This document shows positions 42,178 to 53,822 of a DNA stretch of 64,000 bases, one piece after another (within the stretch, counting starts at the first letter, position 1; each line of letters opens with the position of its first letter). The DNA comes from Paraphoma chrysanthemicola (Eukaryota; Ascomycota; Dothideomycetes; Pleosporales; Phaeosphaeriaceae). The notes under the pieces are model-generated. The model did no database searches. It had not been told where the DNA came from and saw only the letters and a list, made by a program, of their open reading frames with translations. Position numbers and translations under genes: made by a program. Location of the stretch: the NCBI GenBank assembly GCA_020744225.1, contig JAGMWG010000002.1, positions 1 through 64,000 on the forward strand. The letters run 5' to 3'.

Positions 42178-43812
42178 ATGGACATCGTCGATCGTGTCGG
42201 TGCGCCGCGGTGGAGCGTTTCGAACATTTCGACCAGCATGTTGCTGGCGACTACAGTTGTGTTTGTACCATCTATAGTGGGTGCAAATCTGTCTCCGTCG
42301 CTTCCTCGCTGAACTTACCGCAGCTTGTCATCTTCTACGCACTCTACAACGCCTTTGTGCACCCACTACGGCGCTACCCCGGACCACTCCTCTGGCGGTC
42401 ATTCCGCATCCCCTATGTCATCGCAACACAGCGCGGAGAGCTGCACAAGCGACTGAAGAGCTTCCACACCAAATATGGACCCGTCGTTCGCATCGCGCCC
42501 AACGAGCTTTCTTACGCTGACAGCGCAGCATGGAAAGACATCTACCTCAACCGCCCGGGTATCCAACCCTTCGAGCGGAACCAGACGTGGTTCAAGAAGA
42601 TGACGCCAGATGAGCCAAACTCCATCCTCGGTTTCGATGAAGATGACCATGCGCGCTTTAGACGCGCCTTTGCGAATACCTTCTCAGACAAGAGCGTCAG
42701 AGACTATGCACCCGTCGTGGAGAGCTACTTAAACCTCTTCATTGAGAAATTGAATGCGCCATCTCCCAATCAAAACTCAACCGAGAAGACTGTCAACTTG
42801 GAGAAATGGCTCAATTTCCTCATCTTCGACATCATGGGCGATCTCGCATTTGGCGAGTCGTTTGACCAGCTCCCAAACTGCAAACTGCATCCATGGGTTG
42901 AGATCGCAGCAGACTTCGGCAAAGGGCTCGCACTCATCGCTTCGATCAACCAGTATCCGCCTATCCACAAGCTCCTGAGGTACATCATACCAAAGCACAT
43001 TCTGCAGCGCACTCGCGACCATCGCGAGATGAGCTGCATCAAGACGAGGAAGAGGCTGGCGCTAAACACTGATCGGCCAGACTTTGTGACGCCGACAAAA
43101 AGGTACAACGATCAGAAAGCAGTGATGACGGACCGGGAGTGGGAGATCAACATGATGGTTATTGCGTTTGCAGCCAGCGAGACGGTCGCAAGTGCTTTGA
43201 CGGCCATTGCGAGAGAACTCGTGCAACATAAAGGCGTCCTGCACCGCCTGGCAGGCGATATCAGAGCCAAATTCACGCAGGAATCCGACATCACTATGTC
43301 TTCAACAAGTGACATCCCATACCTCAACGCCGTCATAAATGAAGGCCTCCGCCTGGATCCCCCGGTTGTAATCGGCATACCGCGCGTCGTTCCACCAGGC
43401 GGCGCCACGGTCTGCGATCAATACGTGCCGGGCGGGACATACGTGACGTACAATCAGCACGCGTCGAATCACCAGTCGTACAACTTTCGCCATCCCAATT
43501 CGTTCATACCGGAGCGTTTTCTGAATCCTGACCCGAAGACTGATAATATGGCTAGTTTCCAGCCGTTCCAGATGGGCAGACATGTGTGTCCGGGGATGAA
43601 GCTGGCCTTTGTGGAGATGCGATTGATATTGGCGAGGTTGCTCTGGAACTTTGATCTCACCTTGGCTGATGAGAATGATCGTTGGGATTGGGGGGAGCAG
43701 AAGACGTATATCCTCTGGGTGAGTTTTCTTCCTCGCCGATCTGGAATGATTGTTGATTGTTTTGCAGGACAAGAAGCCGCTGGAGGTAAAACTCAGACGT
43801 GTGTTAAGATAG
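42178..43812 (+). CDS. Cytochrome P450 monooxygenase
   Basis: Three exons (42178-42276, 42324-43718, 43768-43812) give 512 residues, normal for a microsomal fungal P450. A hydrophobic membrane anchor (MLLATTVVF, continued after intron 1 by LVIFYALYNAFVHPL) precedes the hinge RRYPGP. Family landmarks are the I-helix AASETVAS, the K-helix EGLR, FIPERFL, and the heme loop FQPFQMGRHVCPGMKLAF, where the cysteine ligand is present and the usual arginine position is histidine (FxxGxHxCxG, a variant seen in some fungal clans). LILARLLWNFDL closes the domain. The sequence resembles CYP65/isotrichodermin-hydroxylase-like enzymes. Donor choice for intron 1 is uncertain (42265 or 42277, both keep the frame). 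Substrate unknown; no biosynthetic core gene is next to it. Confidence 0.9.
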
Positions 43813-43943
43813 ACAAGTTGACGTGCCCGGAGCTAAACATCCTCGATATGTATAGCAATGTTTTGAGGATATTCCTACATCGCGAAGACATGCAGGCTAC
43901 TTTACGTGCATCTCTCAGCACCATCTTCACCTCGGTTTCTTGA

Positions 43944-44942
43944 CTACGCCACCACTCTTCCAAACCCAAAGCCCCTTACTCCACTGCTCACCCACACGCC
44001 CTCACCCACCTCGACAGTCTCAATCCCCACCGGCTCCTCCATACAGTACCCCTTGCCCAACGCCCACCTCCTGCTCGTGCCCCTCTGTCCGCCAGCACCA
44101 ACCTTTGCACTCCTGACCGAATGGCCCCAGCGGCCCGCAAACGGCCTCCTCAACTCCCCTTCGTCTGCATTGCTGCCATCCTTCAGCGTCAACGAGTTGA
44201 ACTCGCCGCTTGGTACACCAACTGGGGGCGTGACCCACCTCCCGCCGCGGTAGAGATAGAGCGACGTGAAGGTCCCTTCGGTGAGCTCGTTGACTTCATT
44301 ATACAGCATGACTTCTCTGTAGGCGGGATGCGATGGATTCTCGGGCAGGGCGCGCTCCCTGGACCTGTCATACATTTCGCGCTCGGTCGTCTTCAGCAGC
44401 GTGAGTGGTGACGATGGCGTGGGTGCGGTATCAAGCTTGAGGGTCCATGTCGGTGCACTTGGAGGCGATGCAGGCAGGGAGTCGGTGGGACCGAGATTCA
44501 GCGCTCCGCCTGTGAGTGGTGACGGCGTGAATGTATTTGCTGGGTGTGGTTGTGGCTTTTGTTCGGGCGCATCAAACGATGTTGGATATAGCGATTGCAG
44601 CGAGACTCGTGGAATGGGCATAAACTCTACAGTCATGTTTGCTTCCTTGTCAAACAGCACTCTTAATTTCAACGGCTCGTCTTGACTGTTCTTCGATGTC
44701 CAATCTTCCACACTTTTGAGCAGGTCCTCGTGAAGCGCCTTGCCGTCATTTAGTCGCTTTTCGACCGCGTGGAAGTCAAAGTGCTGTGCTGCTTCCAACA
44801 TGCGACCGCGGTGGTATGCTAGCATATAGAAAGGCGACGGAGTGACAAAGTTCAGATCAGGCCTGGAGTTTTCGTCCGATTCAAGGAGCAGAGCATCGTA
44901 GCGAATCGATGTGAAGAGTTGGAAGGTGGATTTAGACGCCAT
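43944..44942 (-). CDS. ABZ2: Aminodeoxychorismate lyase (PLP fold type IV)
   Basis: A 332-residue intronless protein like fungal Abz2, which converts 4-amino-4-deoxychorismate to 4-aminobenzoate and pyruvate in folate synthesis. The N-terminal part contains QLFTSIRYD and ending blocks PSPFYMLAYHRGRM. The cofactor domain has KTTEREMYDRSRERA (lysine at the usual position), EVMLYNEVNELTEGTFTSLYLYRGGRWVTPP (split: VMLYNEVNELTEGTFTSLY and GGRWVTPP), RRWALGKGYCMEE and VWVSSGVRGFGFG. A Pro-rich insertion lies at about residues 130-180. The ATG at 44942 begins MASKSTFQ; a longer upstream frame with another ATG at 45092 is less likely. It ends tail-to-tail with the P450 gene, 131 bp away. Confidence 0.88.
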   Translation of the reverse strand: MASKSTFQLFTSIRYDALLLESDENSRPDLNFVTPSPFYMLAYHRGRMLEAAQHFDFHAVEKRLNDGKALHEDLLKSVEDWTSKNSQDEPLKLRVLFDKEANMTVEFMPIPRVSLQSLYPTSFDAPEQKPQPHPANTFTPSPLTGGALNLGPTDSLPASPPSAPTWTLKLDTAPTPSSPLTLLKTTEREMYDRSRERALPENPSHPAYREVMLYNEVNELTEGTFTSLYLYRGGRWVTPPVGVPSGEFNSLTLKDGSNADEGELRRPFAGRWGHSVRSAKVGAGGQRGTSRRWALGKGYCMEEPVGIETVEVGEGVWVSSGVRGFGFGRVVA

Positions 44943-45549
44943 TGCGCTGAAATGCGAGATTGAAGAAAGTAAAGCGTGGATTCTATGCAGTGTATCCAGA
45001 TGATGTCGTCTTGTGGAAGTGTCGTGTTCCTGAATGACTGCTGCATCCAATCTTTTGCGGGCTATCTCCGATGACGCCGACCGAGCATGCAAGAAGACGT
45101 GTCAGTGTGAACATGCAACGCACAACCCGAGTAGTTAGTAGTAAGAAGCCAAGATGTCAGGGATTGGTCGATTCTAGTGCAGCCACAAGAAGATACAAGT
45201 CAGGCATCACGTGCAAACATGCAAGAACAGGGTCACTATGAAGACGGGACAGTATTTCCCTTGAGTAAAGTCAAAGCCAGACTACGTAGCTCGAATTCAC
45301 TGCGCTTTTTTATGGAGTAAACGGCACCGCTCAGCCTTTGTCGAGTCCAAGTGCAGGCTGCCGAGAACCGTGGGTCGCGGGCCGCTGATGACGTTCGCCC
45401 TCGCGACCAGAGCTTAGACCGCTAACAGATTTCACAACTCGAGCTTCTGACATCGCCGCCTCGACGCCGCCCACGACCCCATTGCCCACCTTCATCTCCC
45501 TTCCTTCCCTTCCGCCTCACATTTTAATACTCCAATTCTCTCCTCCACC
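44943..45549. promoter_or_regulatory. Divergent promoter region, ABZ2/TOM70
   Basis: About 600 bp between the two start codons. It contains a TCACGTG E-box (about 45208) and a CT-rich leader right before the TOM70 start. No coding feature is supported. Confidence 0.5.
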
Positions 45550-47543
45550 ATGGCGCCCACAACCCAGGCGCCACTTGGGCCCGGCCCGTTCCCCGTCCAG
45601 ATCCCACCAACAGGCACAGACTCGCTGTGGGACCGGTTATCGAATTGGGCGTCGGAGAACAAGGGCGTGGTGTACACGATTGCCGGCGTCACATTGGTTG
45701 TCGGTGCAGGCGGCGCAATATACTACTTCTCGTCGGATTCGCGGCAAGATGCGAGCACAGCAGCGGGCAACAAGCGCAAGAAGCAGCGCGACCGCAAGCG
45801 CGCAAAGGAAAGGGCGGACAAGGACACGCCGGCCAAGGACGAGGCGCCGTCAGTGTCGGAGCCCAAGAAGGCGTCCGTGGCCGCGTCCACCGAGGACGAG
45901 CTGCCAGACGTGGACGAGAACAGTGTGGCCGCACTGTCAGACGAGGTGCGCGCCGCGACATACACAAACATAGACACACACCAGACTAACAGCTCACAGG
46001 AACGCAAAGACTACGCTGCGAAGCTCAAGGCCGCTGGCAACAAGGCGTACGGCTCCAAGGACTACAACCGCGCCATCGACCTCTACGGCAAGGCCATCCT
46101 CTGCAAGCAGGACCCCGTCTTCTACTCGAACCGCGCCGCCTGCTACAATGCCATGTCCGAGTGGGACAAGGTCATCGAGGACACGACCGCCGCCATCAAC
46201 CTCGACAACGAGTACGTCAAGGCCCTGAACCGCCGCGCCAACGCCTACGAGCAGGTCGAGCGCAACAGCGAGGCCCTGCTCGACTACACGGCGAGCTGCA
46301 TCATCGACGGCTTCCGCAACGAGAGCAGCGCCCAGAGCGTCGAGCGCCTGCTGAAGAAGGTCGCCGAGACCAAGGGCAAGGCCATCCTCGCCGGCAAGGA
46401 GAAGAAGCTGCCCAGCCCGACCTTTGTCACAAACTACCTACAGAGCTTCCGCCCGAAGCCGCCGCCGGAGGGCCTGGGAGACGATGCCGAGCTGGATGAG
46501 GAGAGCGGCAAGGGCCAGCTGCGCAAGGGCCTGCAGGCCATGGCGAAGAAGACGGGCGACGGCTACACAGAGGCCGCGGCCGCCTTTGACCGCGCGCTGG
46601 AGCTGGGAGACCTCGGCGAGTTCGAGGCCTTTGCGCACAACATGCGCGGCACCTTCAGCTACCTCAAGGGCGACAACGAGGACGCGCTCAAGGACATGGA
46701 TAAGAGCATCGAGCTGCAGCCCACCCTCACACAGAGCTTTATCAAACGCGCCAGCATGCACCTCGAGCTCGCCAACCCCGACGCCGCCGAGGCAGACTTT
46801 GCCGCCGCTCTCGAGCAAAACGCTACAGACCCCGACATCTTCTACCACCGCGCACAGCTGCACTTCATCAAGTCCGAGTTTGGCGAGGCCGCCAAGGACT
46901 ACCAAAAGTCGATTGATCTCGACAAGGACTTCATCTTCTCGCACATCCAGCTCGGCGTCACGCAGTACAAGATGGGCAGCATCGCCTCGTCCATGGCCAC
47001 GTTCCGCCGCTGCATGAAGAACTTCTCCCAGGTCCCCGACGTGTACAATTACTACGGCGAGCTGCTCCTCGACCAGCAAAAGTACCAGGAAGCCATTGAG
47101 AAGTTTGACACGGCGGTGGAGATGGAGAAGACAGCCAAGCCATTGGGCATGAACGTGCTGCCGCTGATCAACAAGGCGCTTGCCCTGTTCCAGTGGAAGA
47201 ACGACTTCTCGGACGCCGAGAAGCTGTGCGAAAAGGCGCTGATCATTGACCCCGAGTGCGACATTGCAGTTGCAACCATGGCACAGCTGCTGCTGCAGCA
47301 AGGGAAGGTCACAGAGGCGTTGAAGTACTTTGAGCGTGCAGCGGAACTGTCGAGGACCGAGGGCGAGATTGTGAATGCGCTGAGCTACGCCGAGGCGACC
47401 AGGACACAACTCGAGGTATGTATACGCGACGTAAATGTATCATCGACGCTAACCATGCACAGGTACAAGAAAAGTATCCCAAGCTCGCATCGAGATTGGG
47501 CGCCATGGGCGCGGCAGCAGGAGGTTTTGGCGGCATGCGGTAA
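45550..47543 (+). CDS. TOM70: Mitochondrial import receptor Tom70
   Basis: Three exons (45550-45945, 46000-47415, 47463-47543) give 630 residues, close to yeast Tom70 (617). The receptor sits in the mitochondrial outer membrane and accepts carrier precursors with Hsp70/Hsp90. One membrane anchor near residues 38-60 (VVYTIAGVTLVVGAGGAIYY) is followed by a basic, then acidic linker. Tetratricopeptide repeats start at KDYAAKLKAAGNKAYGSKDY and run to the C-terminus; the clamp-type first repeats (NKAYGSKDYNRAIDLYGKAI, YSNRAACYNAM) are clear. Intron 1 (54 nt, with a CTAAC branch site) has no in-frame stop and length divisible by three, so retention would add 18 residues. Intron 2 is 47 nt. The last exon ends in a Gly-rich tail (AAAGGFGGMR), as in homologues. 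Strongly GC-rich third positions produce long open antisense frames. Confidence 0.95.
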
Positions 47544-47783
47544 TCGATTGTGCATAAAAACGTGTTGGATGGGACGGGACACATGTGACATGATTGCCCC
47601 AGGCGTTAATAATGGAGACCCTTTCCGCTCATGTATATGTATCGACTCCCCAAGAATGAGACGACATGGTTCGAGTGCAATTATGCGGACATGGTATTCG
47701 TGCTAGGCTCAAGGTCTAATTACCGTCATGCGACATGACTCTCGTCCACATAGGAAACGTCCAACTCCTGCATATGCATCCAA

Positions 47784-50522
47784 TTACTCCCCGCTCAATT
47801 GCAAAATCAGCGTACTGGCCACGTCCAAGAATGGGAACGGGCTGGTGACGACTTTTTCACCCTCTTTCCGGCCTGCACCTACCTCCTCCGTTCGCTCCCT
47901 CAACACGCCCTTGCCCCCCTCGCGCAGCTCCTTGGCCAAGTCGTCCGGCAGCGGCTCGCCTTCGCCCAGCCGTCTCCAGACACCCTGCTCGTCATCCCAT
48001 CCGTCTTCGTGGTGCTGTGGTTGCGACGACGAAAGCGCGAGATTCGATATCGACGTGTTGGACGTGGACGCGGCTTTGACTTCGCGCACGAGATTCGAGA
48101 CGAGCCGTTCGTACCCCGCACACTTGAAGTCGACGACGAAGAAATCGCGGTCGATGCTGTAAAGCTGGATGGAGACGTAAATGTACACAGCCTCGTCGGG
48201 CTGTGGATAGTCGTCGCCCATGGACGCTGCCTGCTCTGCTGAAGTCATCCCTTCCACATGGTGGTTGAGACTAGATGTACTGGTGTTGGTTGAGCTTCTC
48301 CTCCTGAGGCCGGACGGGTCGTTCGCGAGATCAACTCGGGACGAGTGCGTTGACGACGGATGTGCAACGCCTGGTGGGAACATGCCATCTTTGCGGAAGC
48401 GGGCGTTGATCACCCACGGGTCTTCTGGAACGTGGTAGCCCCAGTCGTTGGTGTGATTGTAGTGTTTCTTCTCTCGGCCTCGCGGTTCATCAGACTCGCC
48501 ATTGCGTACAGTAAGCGCCTCGCGGCGGGGCGAATCACTGCCTGTGTTCTTCTCATCAGCAGAGTCGTGCGACGAGACTGACGAGCCGCGTGAGTGGCTC
48601 CGCGACCTTGACTTGGACCGCTCATGTGATGCACGCGAACCGCTCCGGCTGCGCGATCCACTTCGCCCACCAGCTTTTCGTATCTTGGGTACCTCCCAGT
48701 CAGCGCCCATCGCCTTCAATGCTTTGAAGATTGCAAGCATAGCCTCTGCCGGTTGGTTTCTTGATCGGATACCAAACTGCCATTTGGTCGGCCGAGGCTT
48801 CTTCGCAGGCAATGAGGTCATTGGTTCTGGTCGTGACCTGCTTGCGTCGGGATGTGCACGGAAGTTTGGCTTCAGCCGCCGTGCCGAGATCTGCCTTTGC
48901 TCCTCTGTCTGCTCTGGCGTTGGAGGCAAGCCGTCGTTTTCGGGCTTTGGCGGTGGTCTTGGGTGGCCCTTCATGTACGCTTTGTGGTACTCGGTCAAAC
49001 TGCTCGGAAGGATAGCGACTGTGCTGACGGGACTTCGCACGCTGGCGAGTTGGCTGCTAGCGTTCGATCCTTGACGTGCTCTCTCGTGGTCTGTTGGCTG
49101 TATGACTTGTGGACGAGAGACACTGCTCAGTCTTTCTGGTATCGATGTGCTTAGGTAGCTTTCCGGGTGTGTCGGCGGTGACTGCGCCAGGAATTGTGTG
49201 AGGTGGCTCTCCTGTGTCATGAGTGCTGTTGCTGTCAGTGGAATCCTAGAACATATATCAAAAGACTCACGGTTCTCCTTCATAATCTGGTTCTCCCGAA
49301 CGATCAGATATGCGTCCTTAATGGCACTGGGCTCATCTCGCGCCAGTGCTTCCTGCACATCGTGCTTTGCGTACCCCATGGTCTTCCCGAGTTTCGTGAC
49401 AACAGTCTCGTGCAGCTTCTGAACAACTGGCGCAGGGGCAGTGGGTGCAATCGCGTTCGGATCAATGGCCTTGTGCGGATCTACCCCACTGTCGTAGAAC
49501 TCTTGCGCCGGCGGCTCGAGGTAAGCAGGTATGTCCTTGGTGAACCATGGGTCCTGACGAATCTCGCCTATAGTGATGCGGTGCACGGGATTTACCATTA
49601 GCATCTTCTTGATCAACGACACTGCGCCAGGTGACAGGTAGTTGGGTATGCTGTAGTTGCCGGCTGCAATCTTCTTGAACAGCGTCGGGATATACTCGTC
49701 GTCGAACGGAAGTCGGCCCACCAGCAGGACGTACAGGATGACACCGCAGCTCCATACATCAACCTCGGGCCCGGCGTACAGCTTTCCAGAAATGACCTCG
49801 GGCGCAGCATAGTTTGGGCTGCCACAGCTCGTTTTTAGAAAGTTGCCATCTGTCATGATGTTGCTCAGGCCGAAGTCGGCAATCTTGACGTTGTATTGAT
49901 CGTCCAAGAGCAAGTTTTCTGGCTTCAAGTCTCGGTGCACAATTTTGTGCCGATGACAGTACTCGACGGCGCACACAATCTGCTGGAAGAACTTGCGCGC
50001 CTTGTCCTCTTGCAGCCGTCCGTTGTTGACAATGTAGTCGAACAGCTCTCCGCCCGCATACTCCAGCACCATGATGATCTCGGTGGGCGTCGTTATTACG
50101 GTGTAGCTAAGACGTTAGCAGTGATCTGATCATATCAGCACCAACACTCACAGCTTGATAATGTGTGGGTGTCTCAGCAACTGCAGGTACTGAATCTCGC
50201 GCTCTATCCGGCCGGCCATGTCCCTCGTTACGAGTCTCTTGCGATTGATAATCTTCAGGGCCACCTTCTGCCCGCTGACCTGGTGCGTCGCCAGCTTGAC
50301 CTTACCAAACGAGCCCTCGCCCAGCGTCTTCACGATTGTGTACTGGCCCAGGCGCTGGCTCGCCTTGGAGTCCCGGCTCTTACTCTCCTGCATGATGGTC
50401 GTTGGCGCAACAGGCGGCGTGGAGAAGTCGACGGTCCTGGTGGTGCTTCCTGCTCCGCGCCGCGGGTGCGGCATGGAGATGGACAGCTCCTCGAGGTCCT
50501 CATTGTCTATCGCAGCCGACAT
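47784..50522 (-). CDS. SNF1: SNF1/AMPK catalytic subunit, Ser/Thr protein kinase
   Basis: Three exons (50522-50152, 50106-49271, 49225-47784) give 882 residues. Snf1 is the energy-sensing kinase that lifts carbon-catabolite repression. The kinase domain starts at IVKTLGEGSFGKVKLATH (residue ~62), with the ATP lysine in VALKIIN, HRDLKPENLLLD, DFGLSN and the activation-loop GNFLKTSCGSPNYAAPE, whose threonine is the upstream-kinase target. A UBA-like autoinhibitory region (MGYAKHDVQEAL) follows. The C-terminus has the adaptor-binding domain with KWQFGIRSRNQPAEAM. A Ser/Arg-rich insertion (about 700-760) is typical of filamentous fungi. Intron 2 (45 nt) is a multiple of three with no stop, so retention would stay open. 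It ends tail-to-tail with TOM70, about 240 bp apart. Confidence 0.96.
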
Positions 50523-51589
50523 GGCGGTGGCAGGGCGCGCAGTAGGCGCGGATGGTCAGTCGGATATATTTTGCAGGAGTGTGGAGAAGCCTGCTGCAGG
50601 CGGAGGTGAATGGCGGGGTGTGGAGAGCTGCAGGAGCAGTGTTAGCAGGTGTGCCGACTCACAGGGCTGGCGCAGGGCCCATCTGAACAGGAGGGGTGAT
50701 TGGCATGTGAAGAAGATCTGCACATCAATTTGTTGGGACGTTTCATTTCCCAGCTGTAGGTTCCCGAGCCAGGTGCAGGCTGTACTTACGTCACGGCAGC
50801 GTCCCGAGTGAAGCTGTGCGGTGCGGGTCTCCGGTGAGAGCAACCGTGCTCGACCAACTCACAGCCCCGAATGAGCAGCAGAGGCAACCATCAAGGGGAG
50901 AGCGAGGACGAGGGAGACACGGAGGGACCTTCTTGGCTATATGCGTGTCGCTCTTTGCGGCGGCTGGAGTGACTGATCGGTGTGAGCGCGCAGCGAGATC
51001 CTGCACGCCGTGATTGATAGTCGTGGACAGCGATTGATGGTCCGCCTGAATAGAGCGCAGTGGGGCTTGCCAGCAATGCACGGGAGACGAAAGCGGTCGA
51101 GTGCAGCTGCGTGTGTGGAATGGCCAAAGTCTGTGGGCGTTGGAAGCAGAAGCGGATGGGAGCGGGGCGCAACGCCGACGATGCCACACGTCCAAGCATC
51201 GTGAAAGAGCCCCGCCATGCGTCGTTTGTGAAGCACCGCGCGACTCACACACGGCCGATCTTCGGCAGGCCTATCGTGGCAGTCTCCAGACGGAGCAGCC
51301 ACGGCCCACCCACACGACTACCAAACCGACAGCATCAATGCAATAGATACCAAGTGATGTACTGTATTATTAAGCTTCGCCCATGTACACCTAACACCTG
51401 TTCGCAGCATCACGCCGTCAGCCCTAGGATGGTGACTCGCATTGGCTCGCCGAGATCCGACCTCCGACCCTCGTGACCCTCCGGCATGCGAATCCCACAT
51501 GCGCATCGCAAACACAAACTTTCTGATCGGTAAGTGCTCTCCAATCGGCTTCGTGAGGAACCCATCTCCGCCCGCAGCAGGGTCCAACC
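50523..51589. other. Intergenic: SNF1 leader and MFS 3' region
   Basis: About 1.07 kb upstream of SNF1 and downstream of the MFS gene. A purine/pyrimidine-biased SNF1 leader is expected at 50523-50800. Several antisense and sense short frames overlap each other; none shows a motif. Confidence 0.45.
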
Positions 51590-53335
51590 TCATCTGAAGC
51601 AGAACATGCGGCCCAGACCACGCTGCTGCACCTCACGCCGAGCAGCACCGTCCTCGTAGACAGCCTCGCCCTCGCGCGTCGAGCTCGCGCTGCTCACTTG
51701 CTTGGCCCGGTTGTTGCCAAACACCTTGAGTAGCACCACCATGGCGGCCGCACTCACGATACTGCCGCACAGAATGCCAATCATCACCAGGTTGCTCTTG
51801 CGGTACCTGCGAGGGCCGGGCTTGGCGTCCTCAGGCCACCCCGAATACAGCGCGTATGTGGTCAGAATGCTGCCCAAGTTCCCAAGGCCAGATACGAGTG
51901 CGCTGGCTGCTGCAACGCCGACCTCTCCGTGGCGCGGTTGGAATATCTCGTTCGTCCACGCCATGCAGATGGGCACTGTCGGTCCGAGTCCGAAGCCAAC
52001 CAGCAGCACTCCACCGTATCGGGTCCAGTTCTTTGCAAAGGTAGCCATCAGAAGCCCCGTGATCTGGATCATGACAGCACCGCTGAAGAACCACGCGCGA
52101 TAGCGATGGAAGCGGTCAGATAGTGGAGTAACGAGCAGGATAGCAAGCGCGTCCATCTGGTCGAATTAGCGGTGCAAATCTCGCGTGAGGAATACTTACA
52201 AGCCAAATCGGCGCTGAGAGTAGACTGAGTTGAATTCCGGTCAACTTCGGGTTGATGCCCCGAATGATGACCGTGGCATACGCCTGCGTGCCGTTGCCGA
52301 CGCCGACGACGCCAAAGTACATGATGACAAGGGGGTAGATCCTCCAGTCAATCATGATGTGCCAGACATCCTTCATAGTCCACATACCCCGATGGTAGAC
52401 TCTGGTGAGGTCCTCGTAGTGAATGCGTGCATCTTCGCCAGTCAATGCTGGCTTGCCCTTCGGCAAGAGTCTCTTCCAGCCTGTTCGCTCGCGGACCTCT
52501 CCTGGCGGCAGTGGCCTGTCTGGTAGCCACCAGAGTAGCGAGATACCAACTATGAACCCAACGACACCATAGAGCAGGAACATCCACTGAAAGCCGACAA
52601 GACCGCCAACGCCATCCATCTTCTGGAAGCCGGCAGACACCAGGCCAACTACAGCCGCGGAGATTTGCGAGGCCGTAAAGTAGCGGCCAATACGCTTGCC
52701 GGTTCTTGATGGTGGGTAGAAGAGTGTTAAGTAGTATGACATGCCTGGCCACATGCCTGCGATGACGATACCAAGGAGCAGTCGCAGTAAACTGGCTCAT
52801 GTCAGAGAAATGCTGTACACAGAGATGAGATGCCTACTAGAGGTTCCACGCTGCATTCATGGCAGTCAAGCACATCCCGATAATACCAACGCAAGTGACG
52901 ATCCTGCTCATCCAGGCATGCGGGCTGACCCTCGACATGATGAGGTTGGACGGCAAATCAAAGATCACATAGCAGACGTAGAACAGGGCTAGACCAGTAG
53001 ACACCTGCTTCGGCGTGATTTTGAGCACCGATCCAAGATCGTGGCCCTTGTCAATGTTCATGGTCTGCGCAAGGCCGATATTGGATCGGATGGCAGAGCA
53101 CATGAAGTATAGTACCCAGAAGGCGGGCAGAATCCGACGATCGAGCTTGCTGTCTGTCATTAGTATAGTCTATGTAGCACATTCATTGTACGTACGCATA
53201 GACCTTCTCAATTCTGTCAATGTTGATCATCTCCGGCCCAACTTCGACATCTTGGTGTTGCTCTCCTAGCTTGGGTGCACTCGTCTCTGTAACACCCTTC
53301 TCGACAGGGCGTCGCCCAATCTCTTCTGATGCCAT
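51590..53335 (-). CDS. MFS permease, allantoate/vitamin (ACS) type
   Basis: Four exons (53335-53196, 53149-52838, 52791-52200, 52156-51590; introns 43-46 nt) give 536 residues. It belongs to the anion:cation symporter group of the major facilitator superfamily (Dal5, Tna1, Fen2, Vht1 relatives). Signatures: KLDRRILPAFWVLYFMCSAI at helix 1, SNIGLAQTMN, YVCYVIFDLPSNLIMSRVSP at helix 2, the conserved GMWPGMSYYLTLFYPPSRTGKRIGR (in two parts, GMWPGMSYYLTLFY and RTGKRIGRYF), FLLYGVVGFIVG, and TNEIFQPRHGEVGVAAA late in the protein. About 12 helices are present. Substrate is not decidable; nicotinate, allantoate and pantothenate are the usual options. The first exon encodes a hydrophilic N-terminus ending KVYA, joined precisely to KLDRR. 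Confidence 0.92.
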
Positions 53336-53822
53336 ATTCACAAACAATTGAAGAGGAGAAGATCAAGAGTCAGAAAGTCAACAGCTCTTCAACATCATGC
53401 TAGCCACTAAGCCGACACCGGCCGGCAGCCTGTCCGCCGCGCAGCAATCCATCTCATTCGCCAAAGCAAAGGTTTTGCATCTGGTGGGGTTGCGCTAGCT
53501 GTGGTTTGGGGCAAGATGCACTCTAGGCGAGGGCTGCACGCGGGATCCACGCGGGATGCGACTCAGACTGTTGGTAACACTTTGGCCTTGTACCTCGGTT
53601 TTGGTGCGGAAAAGAGACGGTCCAGCCGGCGGTCTGGCAAGAGCTCGAGGCTGATCGGATACGAGTGCAAGGATGGTGATCTCCCGCTAGATGGAGCTTG
53701 GGTCCTTCGTCATCGTCATGCCATGTTCAGCGAATACAAACAATTTCGATTGTTGCTACAATTAGGTGCAGACACAATATTTCTGTGCACAATCATCCCG
53801 CCGCATTAAACCCACGTCAATC
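53336..53822. promoter_or_regulatory. Divergent promoter region
   Basis: 487 bp separating the starts of the MFS permease and the small mitochondrial protein. No coding frame is supported. Individual sites were not resolved. Confidence 0.45.

Noticed and set aside
42178..44942. Secondary-metabolite cluster around the P450
   Set aside because: Neighbours are an efflux pump for sulfite and a folate-pathway lyase; no core synthase, terpene cyclase or cluster regulator is nearby.
46438..47409. Long antisense frame of 323 codons
   Set aside because: It is the complement of TOM70 exon 2, whose GC-rich third positions keep the opposite strand open; composition is Leu/Val/Arg-biased and no motif is seen.
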